Positions 15,531 through 21,941 of a stretch of 54,721 nt of DNA are shown piece by piece. The stretch comes from Hydrogenophaga sp. (GTDB lineage Bacteria; Pseudomonadota; Gammaproteobacteria; Burkholderiales; Burkholderiaceae_C). Both the position numbers and the translations under genes were made by a program. Numbering within the stretch: the stretch's first letter is position 1; the number at the start of each line of letters is the position of its first letter. The notes under the pieces are model-generated. The model saw nothing but the letters and a program-made list of their open reading frames with translations, ran no database searches and was not told the origin of the DNA. The DNA is taken from positions 1 through 54,721 of the forward strand of contig JAJNQE010000156.1 in NCBI GenBank assembly GCA_021154985.1, written 5' to 3'.

Positions 15531-17102
15531 ATGCGCACCAATCTGCCCGTCACCCACCAGGAGTTCGTCATCCCTGAGGGCGTGACCCTCGTCTCGACGA
15601 CCGACCTGCAAAGCCGCATCACCTACTGCAACCCCGCCTTTGTGGCGGTGAGCGGTTTTGAGCGCGAAGAACTCCTGGGCCAGCCGCACAACCTCGTGCG
15701 CCACCCCGATATGCCCGCCGAGGCCTTTCGCGACATGTGGGCCACGCTGGCCAGCGGCTCGCCGTGGTCGGCGCTGGTGAAGAACCGCCGCAAGAACGGG
15801 GACCACTACTGGGTGGTGGCCAACGCCACGCCGGTGATGGAAAACGGCCAGGCGGTGGGCTACATGTCGGTGCGCACCAAACCCACCCGCGAGCAGGTGA
15901 AAGACGCCGAGGCGCTGTATGCGCGCATGCGCAGCGAAGCGGCCTCCGGTCATTCAAGCATCGCCCTTCACCACGGCCGCGTGGTGCGCACCGGGCTGGT
16001 CGGCCGGCTGCAGCGTGCGCTGCAACTCACGCTGGGCAAGCGCATCGCCCTGTCGTCGGTCGGTCTGGCCGCTGTGGGCCTGGTGATCGGCGAATACGCG
16101 GCCGCGCAAGGCACGGCCGCGCATGTGGGCGCGGGTGCGCTGCTGCTGGCGATTGCCGGCGTTGCCGCACTGAGTCTGCGCAACCAGATCGTGAGCCGGC
16201 TCACGCAATCCATTGCCTTTGCCAACCAGATGGCGGCGGGCGACCTGTCGGCGCGGTTCAATGGCGCCAGCAGTGGCGAGTTCGGCGAACTCGCCCGCGC
16301 GCTCAACCAGCTCAATGTGAACCTGCAGGCGGTGGTGTCTGATGTGCGCCACGAGGTTGAAGGTGTGCAGGTGGCGTCCAACGAAATCGCTGCCGGCAAC
16401 TCCGACCTGTCCTCGCGCACCGAGTCGCAGGCCAGCAGTCTGGAAGAAACCGCGGCATCGATGGAGCAGCTCACCAGCACGGTGCAGCAAAGCGCGAACT
16501 CGTCGCGCGAAGCCTCGGTACTGTCGCAGCGCTCGGCCACGGTGGCGCGCGAAGGCAACGAAGCCATGACGCAGGTGGTGGCCACCATGGACGACATCAG
16601 CAAGTCGTCCAGGCGCATCGGCGAAATCATCGGCGTGATCGACGGCATCGCCTTCCAGACCAACATCCTCGCGCTCAACGCCGCGGTGGAAGCCGCCCGC
16701 GCCGGCGAACAGGGCCGGGGTTTTGCGGTGGTGGCCGGCGAGGTGCGCAACCTGGCCCAGCGCACGCTGAGCGCGGCCAAGGAGATCAAGGTGCTGATCG
16801 ACGAGTCGGCCGACAAGGTCTCCCACGGCAGCCAGCTGGTGCACAGCGCCGGGCAGACCATGGCCAGCGTGGTGGGCTCGGTGGAACAGGTCAACGGCCT
16901 GATCGCCGAGATCACCGGCGCCACACAAGAGCAGTCGATGGGCCTGGCCCAGATCAACCAGGCGGTGGGCCAGCTCGATTCCGTGACGCAGCAGAACTCG
17001 GCCATGGTCGAAGAACTCTCCGCAGCGGCCAGCTCGCTGCAGGCCCAGGCCAAGGTGATGAACGACGCGGTGAAGATTTTCCGGCTCGACAACCGGAAAT
17101 AG
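15531..17102 (+). CDS. PAS-domain methyl-accepting chemotaxis protein (Aer-like)
   Basis: A 523-residue receptor with its sensor in the cytoplasm. I start at the ATG at 15531 (MRTNLPVTHQEFVIPEG), which matches the usual beginning of Aer-type proteins; an upstream in-frame ATG at 15438 would overlap the promoter. The PAS domain (about 10-115) has the Aer signature ITYCNPAFVAVSGF, HNLVRHPDMP and W-x-x-LVKNRRKNGDHYWV, consistent with FAD-based redox or oxygen sensing. Two hydrophobic segments (about 165-205) form a membrane hairpin, followed by HAMP and the conserved MCP tip (IAFQTNILALNAAVEAAR). It ends FRLDNRK with no CheR-tethering pentapeptide. Confidence 0.9.
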   Translation: MRTNLPVTHQEFVIPEGVTLVSTTDLQSRITYCNPAFVAVSGFEREELLGQPHNLVRHPDMPAEAFRDMWATLASGSPWSALVKNRRKNGDHYWVVANATPVMENGQAVGYMSVRTKPTREQVKDAEALYARMRSEAASGHSSIALHHGRVVRTGLVGRLQRALQLTLGKRIALSSVGLAAVGLVIGEYAAAQGTAAHVGAGALLLAIAGVAALSLRNQIVSRLTQSIAFANQMAAGDLSARFNGASSGEFGELARALNQLNVNLQAVVSDVRHEVEGVQVASNEIAAGNSDLSSRTESQASSLEETAASMEQLTSTVQQSANSSREASVLSQRSATVAREGNEAMTQVVATMDDISKSSRRIGEIIGVIDGIAFQTNILALNAAVEAARAGEQGRGFAVVAGEVRNLAQRTLSAAKEIKVLIDESADKVSHGSQLVHSAGQTMASVVGSVEQVNGLIAEITGATQEQSMGLAQINQAVGQLDSVTQQNSAMVEELSAAASSLQAQAKVMNDAVKIFRLDNRK

Positions 17103-17249
17103 GACACACCAACGGGGTGCGCTTGCGTTTTGCCTGGATGGCTTGAGGTTTGGCGGCGTAGACTGTCCAATGGAAGACTCAAAACAGCCTGACTCGGGTG
17201 CGCTTCCTTTATCAAGCGCAAAAGCCAGGCTCACAAGATGGAGGCACCC

Positions 17250-18278
17250 ATGACGGCCCTTCGCATCGCTCTGGGCGAATACCTCGGGCAGGCGTTCTAC
17301 CGTATTCCTGTGGCCATGATCGTGGTCAACAACGACGGCACGATCGTTCGGCTCAATGAACTGGCAGAGACCACTTTCGGCTACGCCAGCGCCGAGCTGA
17401 TCGGCCAAAAGGTGGAGGTGTTGATTCCGCCGCGCTACCGGCACAAGCACCCCGGCTACCGAGGTGGCTTCCTGTCCGAACCCAGCGCACGCCCCATGGG
17501 TGCGGGCCGCGACCTCAGTGGCCTGCGCAAGGACGGCAGTGAATTCCCGGTGGAGATCGGCATCAACCCGGTGGAGACCGGAGAAGGACCGATGATCCTG
17601 TCGGTGATCCTGGACCTGAGCGAGCGCAAACTCAGCGAGAAGCGCATCCAGGACGCGCTGCAGCAGAAAGACCTGCTGCTCAAGGAAGTTCACCACCGCG
17701 TGAAAAACAACCTGCAGGTGATCCACAGCCTGCTGGACCTGCAAGCCCTGAAGATGGTCGACACCGAGCTGGTGGATGTGCTGCGCGACAGCCAGAACCG
17801 CATCCGCTCCATGTCGCTGATCCACCAGACGCTCTACCAGTCGCAGAATTTTGCGCAGGTCGATTTCCAGCGTTTTCTGAGTGAGCTGCTGCCCCGCCTC
17901 ACCGAGTCGTATGGATCGCGTTCGCGGCAGGTGCGCATCGAAATCCGGTCGACCGAAGTGAAGCTGCCGATCAACGAAGCCATCCCCTGCGGGTTGATCG
18001 TCAACGAACTGGTGAGCAACGCGCTCAAGCACGGTTTCCCGAACGACCGCAGCGGCACGGTGCTGGTCGAGATTCGGGAGAACGCGGACCAGGTGGTGGA
18101 ACTCTCGATCAGTGACGACGGCCAGGGCATTGCGCTCGACAAAGACCTGGGCAAATCCGAATCCCTGGGCTTGCAACTGGTTCACCTGCTCACGCGGCAG
18201 CTGCACGGACACCTCGACGTCCACCGCAGCAACCCCACCCGGTTCACGCTGACCTTCCGCATGGGCGAAAAATCATGA
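17250..18278 (+). CDS. PAS sensor histidine kinase (HisKA_2 type)
   Basis: The start at 17250 has GGAGG five bases upstream; the earlier ATG at 17238 overlaps that ribosome site, so I prefer 342 residues. An N-terminal PAS domain (about 10-125, with VVNNDGTIVRLNELAETTFGY and the PAC-like RKDGSEFPVEI) leads to a HisKA_2 dimerisation domain with LKEVHHRVKNNLQVIHSLL, followed by a HATPase (LIVNELVSNALKHGF; SDDGQGI). There are no membrane segments, so it is a cytoplasmic kinase. Such HisKA_2 kinases often partner with stand-alone receivers. Its TGA overlaps the ATG of the next gene by four bases, and that next protein begins with a receiver, so the two probably form one relay. Confidence 0.88.
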   Translation: MTALRIALGEYLGQAFYRIPVAMIVVNNDGTIVRLNELAETTFGYASAELIGQKVEVLIPPRYRHKHPGYRGGFLSEPSARPMGAGRDLSGLRKDGSEFPVEIGINPVETGEGPMILSVILDLSERKLSEKRIQDALQQKDLLLKEVHHRVKNNLQVIHSLLDLQALKMVDTELVDVLRDSQNRIRSMSLIHQTLYQSQNFAQVDFQRFLSELLPRLTESYGSRSRQVRIEIRSTEVKLPINEAIPCGLIVNELVSNALKHGFPNDRSGTVLVEIRENADQVVELSISDDGQGIALDKDLGKSESLGLQLVHLLTRQLHGHLDVHRSNPTRFTLTFRMGEKS

Positions 18279-19759
18279 ACACCTCTGCCCACATCCTGAT
18301 CGTCGAAGACGAGGCCATCGTCGCCTACAACCTCCAGCAACGCCTCACCCACATGGGCTACCACGTGCCCGACGTCGCGGTCTCGGGCAGCGAAACACTG
18401 CAACTGGTGTCCCAGGCGCGCCCCGACCTGATCCTGATGGACATCCACATCGAAGGCAGCATGGACGGCATCGACGTGGCCGCCCGCCTGCAGGAAACGC
18501 ACCCGGTGCCGGTGATCTACCTCACCGCCTACTCGGAAGACTCGACACTCGATCGGGCGCGCCAGACCCGGCCCTACGGCTACCTGATCAAACCGTTTTC
18601 CGAACGCGAGCTGCACGCCACCATCCAGATGGCGCTGGAGCGGAACACAGCCGAACGCGCACTCGCCGAAAGCCGGCAACTGCTGCAGCAGGCGCTGGAC
18701 GCCGCGCACATGGGCACGGTGGAAATCGACTGCAACAGCGGCCACCTGCAGCTCTCGCAGAACTCCGCCCAACTCATCGGCCAGCCCGACGACCGCGCAC
18801 TCACCTTCGCCGAGTTCCTGTCCACCGTGAACGAAGCCGATCGCCCCGCCATCGCCGTTCAGATGGAAGAGTCCAGGGAGCCATCGCACAAGTTCAGCAA
18901 GGAGTTCCGCGTGCTGCACAACGGCCGGGACAACTGGATCAAGATCGATGCCAGCCCCCTGCCCGGGCGGCGCCTCAGCGGCATCGTGCAGGACATCTCC
19001 GAACGCAAGGCGGCCGAGATGCGGCTGCACGCGCTCAACGAGCGCCTGGAAGAACAGGTGGCAGAGCGCACCAGCGAACTGCAGCAAAGCCTGAGCGAAC
19101 TGGAAGCGTTCACCTATTCGGCCGCCCACGACCTGCGCTCGCCCATCCGCGCGATCGCCGGCTTGAGCACGGTGATGATCGAAGACTTCGCACCGGCGCT
19201 GGGGGAGCCCGGTGTCAAGCTCCTCAAAACCATGGGCTCATCGGCGCTGCGCATGGGCGACCTGATTGACGCCCTGCTGGAAATGTCGCGCCTGTCGCGC
19301 ACCGCCATGAGCCTCAGCGAGGTCAACATCAGCCAGATCGCCAGTGAACTGGGTGAGTTGCTGATGGCGTCCGAGCCCGGGCGCCGGGCCATGATCACCG
19401 TGGCACCCGACCTGACGGCATTGGCCGACCCGACGCTGGTGCGTTGCGTGCTCGACAACCTGATGCGCAACGCCTGGAAGTTCAGCGCCAAGAAGGACAC
19501 CACCGTGATCGAAGTGGGCGGTCTGGCGCAAGAGGGGGCCCCGGTTTTCTTCGTGCGCGACGAAGGCTGCGGCTTCGACATGAAGTTCGCCGAACGCCTG
19601 TTTGCGCCCTTCAACCGGCTGCACAACCAGAACGAATTCAGCGGCTCGGGCATTGGGCTCAGCACCGTCAAGCGCGTTGTTTCGCGCCACGGCGGCCGCG
19701 TGTGGACACAGGCCAGCCCGGGCGAAGGCGCGACCTTTTTCTTCACGCTGCAGGGGTGA
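18275..19759 (+). CDS. Receiver-PAS-histidine kinase
   Basis: A 494-residue soluble protein. The receiver (about 5-122) has LIVEDEAIVAYNLQQRL, Asp in LILMDIHIEGSMDG and Lys in YLIKPFSE. A PAS-like domain follows (about 130-250, ending DISERKAAE), then a coiled coil, HisKA with His in YSAAHDLRSPIRAI, and HATPase (LDNLMRNAWKFS; GCGFDM; GSGIGLSTV). The receiver probably accepts phosphate from the HisKA_2 kinase encoded just upstream (4-base ATGA overlap) and then tunes this kinase. The final target is not evident, though chemotaxis or biofilm outputs are plausible from the neighbourhood. It is the last gene of the signalling island, and base composition shifts after it. Confidence 0.88.
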   Translation: MNTSAHILIVEDEAIVAYNLQQRLTHMGYHVPDVAVSGSETLQLVSQARPDLILMDIHIEGSMDGIDVAARLQETHPVPVIYLTAYSEDSTLDRARQTRPYGYLIKPFSERELHATIQMALERNTAERALAESRQLLQQALDAAHMGTVEIDCNSGHLQLSQNSAQLIGQPDDRALTFAEFLSTVNEADRPAIAVQMEESREPSHKFSKEFRVLHNGRDNWIKIDASPLPGRRLSGIVQDISERKAAEMRLHALNERLEEQVAERTSELQQSLSELEAFTYSAAHDLRSPIRAIAGLSTVMIEDFAPALGEPGVKLLKTMGSSALRMGDLIDALLEMSRLSRTAMSLSEVNISQIASELGELLMASEPGRRAMITVAPDLTALADPTLVRCVLDNLMRNAWKFSAKKDTTVIEVGGLAQEGAPVFFVRDEGCGFDMKFAERLFAPFNRLHNQNEFSGSGIGLSTVKRVVSRHGGRVWTQASPGEGATFFFTLQG

Positions 19760-20083
19760 GGGTTTTCGGTTCTGCCTTGCTACTGCTTTGGGCCCTGAGG
19801 CGCCGGTGGGTAACCCTTCCCAAACCAGTTATTGGCACAGCTTGCTCGGCCATCCCATAGATGGGCAAAGGACGGTTTTGCCCACGAACTACGTCTGTTC
19901 TCAAGCTATATTTGCGTCACGGCAGGCGTGCCGGGGTTAAAGGAACTTTGTACCTGGATTTCGGGCAGTGAATCACCTTGAGTCTCAGGCTACAGGCCAT
20001 CTCCAAAAGGACCTCGTGACCAAAATATCCCTCACCACCCAGCTTATCCCGCAGGTTCTGCGGGATACATTCCGCTAGCCGGC
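19760..20083. other. Intergenic region at the entry to the cassette cluster
   Basis: 324 bases with visibly lower GC than the flanking signalling genes and no convincing gene. A 20-codon GTG frame (20016-20078) with AAGGA upstream is possible but has no support. GCTAGCC at 20074-20080 resembles a degenerate integron core site (compare GTTAGCC at 20624) and lies just before the first cassette ATG. No attI site or integrase was found. Confidence 0.5.
20045..20067. repeat. Perfect 10-bp inverted repeat
   Basis: TATCCCGCAG and CTGCGGGATA flank a GTT loop, 16 bases before the ATG at 20084. It could be a translational leader hairpin or part of a worn recombination site. There is no T-run for termination. 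Confidence 0.6.
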
Positions 20084-20560
20084 ATGAATCTCGTTCCGCT
20101 GCACGAACGCTTTGTCGCTGCGCTTCATGACCACCTTCCCGAGTGGAAATTCATCGCGGGCAAGCGTCACTTCCGCAGGAACCTTCTCGGCAAGAACTTC
20201 CTTGTACACGTCAGCTTCATCAATCACGACCGTGACTTCGATGCGACGCTCGATGTCTCCGTCGAGTTCCTTGCCGGCAGGCAGCGCTTGTGCATTGTTG
20301 GAGCGAGCCTCGGAAACATCGAGGCCTCAGGCCAAGTTCGCTACTCCATTGCCTCGGAGCAATCCGCTGTGTCCGCCGCCCACCAAGCAGCGGCTCACCT
20401 AAAGCGCGTTGGTTTCCCATTCCTGGAGCGGTACGCTAGTGCCAACACTACGCTGGCCGTGCTCAAAGCTGGCGGTCATGAGGCACAACTCATAAGTCCG
20501 CTGCTGCAGTTGCACGCGCAGCAAATCGAAGCGCTGGAGAGCGTCGCCAATGCCGGCTAA
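20084..20560 (+). CDS. Hypothetical integron-cassette-type protein
   Basis: A 158-residue soluble protein that I cannot assign. It begins with a helical segment (LHERFVAALHDHLPEWKFI), followed by alternating charged strands (NFLVHVSFINHDRDFDATLDVSVEF) and a helical C-terminus rich in His/Gln/Ala. Its TAA stop lies inside the left half of an attC-like site, exactly as in mobile gene cassettes, and its codon use is less GC-biased than that of the flanking genes. A DUF4304-like fold is conceivable but unproven. Acquired cassette genes are commonly of unknown function. Confidence 0.6.
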   Translation: MNLVPLHERFVAALHDHLPEWKFIAGKRHFRRNLLGKNFLVHVSFINHDRDFDATLDVSVEFLAGRQRLCIVGASLGNIEASGQVRYSIASEQSAVSAAHQAAAHLKRVGFPFLERYASANTTLAVLKAGGHEAQLISPLLQLHAQQIEALESVANAG

Positions 20561-20630
20561 CCTTTCGCTGCACCCGACGCGGTTCGTTCGGCTTCGCCAG
20601 CCTATGCGCGGGTGAGTTCAAACGTTAGCC
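20555..20630 (+). repeat. attC-like recombination site
   Basis: The 76-base element starts GGCTAAC (20555-20561) and ends with the exactly complementary GTTAGCC (20624-20630). Inside, it has the attC inner-box pattern (AACCTTTCGCTGCACCCGAC on the left, GAGTTCAAACGTTAGCC on the right), closely resembling the aadA-type 59-base element. Size and position (stop codon inside, next ATG eight bases after) are as expected for a cassette boundary. Confidence 0.75.
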
Positions 20631-20637
20631 AGCACCC

Positions 20638-20931
20638 ATGCCCAGGCCACTACTGACTGTCGTCGTCCGTCTCCTCCCGCCGAGCAGTGGTGGCCGAGTC
20701 GCGGCTCCTTTCGCGGATGGCCGCTATCGTCCGCACCTCCGCGTTGGTGCAGATGGGGAGCGCCTTGGTGTCGTGTTCGTCGGCGGTGGTGAACTAGCGC
20801 TTGGCTCGGAGTGTGAAGTTAACGTCGAGCTCGTTTACGAGAAAATGGATTACACAGCTTTACGCCCAGGGGTGGCGTTCAGTGTTCTCGAAGGAGCCAG
20901 AGTCGTCGGTTTTGGCGTAGTTCAAGGCTAG
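20638..20931 (+). CDS. Small EF-Tu domain-3-like beta-barrel protein in a cassette
   Basis: 97 residues. From about residue 29 the sequence follows the C-terminal barrel of elongation factor Tu: RYRPHLRV, then LALGSECEVNVELVYE, RPGVAFSVLEGARVVGFGVV, compared with EF-Tu GYRPQFYF, MPGDNVTMEVELI and GLRFAIREGGRTVGAGVV. There is no GTPase domain, so it cannot act as an elongation factor. The ATG follows the attC-like site by seven bases, as in integron cassettes. Possible roles are tRNA or protein binding, or a free-standing barrel co-opted for another purpose. The fold assignment is good; function is open. Confidence 0.65.
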   Translation: MPRPLLTVVVRLLPPSSGGRVAAPFADGRYRPHLRVGADGERLGVVFVGGGELALGSECEVNVELVYEKMDYTALRPGVAFSVLEGARVVGFGVVQG

Positions 20932-20973
20932 CCTATGTCGCGCCGCCGTGAGGGCTAACCCGAACGTTTAGCG
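20925..20973 (+). repeat. Degenerate second attC-like site
   Basis: The right half, GGGCTAACCCGAACGTTTAGC, is the classic attC 3' arm with an extra T in the core (GTTTAGC). The left half is short (GGCTAGC at 20927), and the whole is under 50 bases, below the usual attC minimum. It is probably a truncated terminal cassette site. The longest exact motif named here spans 20952-20972. Confidence 0.45.
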
Positions 20974-21027
20974 TCCGCTTCGGAAGTACCCCACCGGCAG
21001 CTTCTGGCCGAACTCGGTCCTTGGCAT

Positions 21028-21492
21028 TCAAGATTCGCCATCCGTCTCCACATGCGCCGGCCGCACGATGGTCACGGGAACGGCGCAGTGTTGCACCAGA
21101 TGCTGCGCCACCGAACCCAGGCCGCGTTCAACTTCGCCTTCATCGGTGCCACTGCCGTGGGCGCTCATGATCACGGCGTCGCATCCGTGGCTCTCCACCA
21201 GTTCCAGCAGCGTGTGCGCGGGGTCTCCGCTGACCACGGCTTCCTCCACCAGCTGGTTGGCCGAGGTCAACAAGGACACGGCGGGGCGGACCAGGTCGTG
21301 GCCGGCGGCGTCTCTCACTTCGTGCAACACGTCGGGGTCGTGCGCCACCACCAGTTCGTAGAGGTTGGGCGCCTCCTGCACGTTGGCCACCACAAAGCGG
21401 GCCTTCAGGCCCGAGCTGACCAGGCGCATGGCGTGGTAGGCCGCGTGCATGGACTGGGCGGAGCCGTCCACGGGGATGAGGATCTTGATCAT
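21028..21492 (-). CDS. Universal stress protein (UspA family)
   Basis: 154 residues, one Usp domain. It starts MIKILIPVDGS with AAAGGA before the ATG at 21492, so I discard the longer frame to 21537. The ATP-binding pattern G-x2-G-x9-G-S/T is seen near the C-terminus (SAHGSGTDEGEVERGLGSVAQ, ending VTIVRP). Usp proteins bind ATP and improve survival under stress; targets vary. It lies 17 bases downstream of the response regulator gene on the same strand and is probably the last gene of that operon. Confidence 0.88.
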   Translation of the reverse strand: MIKILIPVDGSAQSMHAAYHAMRLVSSGLKARFVVANVQEAPNLYELVVAHDPDVLHEVRDAAGHDLVRPAVSLLTSANQLVEEAVVSGDPAHTLLELVESHGCDAVIMSAHGSGTDEGEVERGLGSVAQHLVQHCAVPVTIVRPAHVETDGES

Positions 21493-21509
21493 GTGGAATC
21501 CTTTCGGAA

Positions 21510-21941
21510 TCAAACAGGCCGTTCGTTGAGCAGGCACCAGTAGAGCTCGATGTGCTCGGCCACTTCAATGAATTTGTTGAAGCTGACCGGCTTCTCGATG
21601 TAGGAGTTCACGCCCAGGTCGTAGGCGGTCTTGAGGTCGGAGTTCTCGCGCGACGAGGTGAGCACCACCACCGGAATGCGGCGGAACACCGGGTGCTCCT
21701 TGAGCTTTTGCAGCACCTCCAGGCCATTGACCTTGGGCAGGTTGATGTCGAGCAGGATCACCGCGGGCGTCGGTTCGCCGGCCTCCCAGCGGGGGAAAAA
21801 TGCCAGCGCCTCTTCGCCATCGCGCGCGATCTGGATGGTGTTGGAAAACTTCTTTTTGTTGAAGGCGCGCAGGGTGAGGTCCAGGTCCATCGGGTTGTCT
21901 TCAACCAGCAGGATGGGGGGCAGGGTTTTGGGTGTGTTCAT
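21510..21941 (-). CDS. Single-domain response regulator (Rcp1 type)
   Basis: 143 residues, receiver only. LLVEDNPMDLDLTLRAF and the Asp in VILLDINLPKVNGLEVL are the Rcp1-like hallmarks of regulators paired with phytochrome-type kinases; Thr-Ser in VLTSSREN and Lys in YIEKPVSF complete the active site. Its ATG overlaps the TGA of the upstream kinase by four bases, so it is almost certainly that kinase's partner. With no DNA-binding domain, it must signal through protein contacts. Confidence 0.92.
   Translation of the reverse strand: MNTPKTLPPILLVEDNPMDLDLTLRAFNKKKFSNTIQIARDGEEALAFFPRWEAGEPTPAVILLDINLPKVNGLEVLQKLKEHPVFRRIPVVVLTSSRENSDLKTAYDLGVNSYIEKPVSFNKFIEVAEHIELYWCLLNERPV

Noticed and set aside
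15954..18224. Long minus-strand frame (756 codons) opposite the PAS receptor and kinase genes
   Set aside because: It is the antisense shadow of GC-rich genes: His/Arg/Gln-rich composition with no domain, overlapping three well-supported plus-strand genes.
18959..19130. Possible split or frameshift between the receiver and kinase parts of the 18275 gene
   Set aside because: The frame is open throughout, and the PAS, coiled coil and HisKA join without a break.
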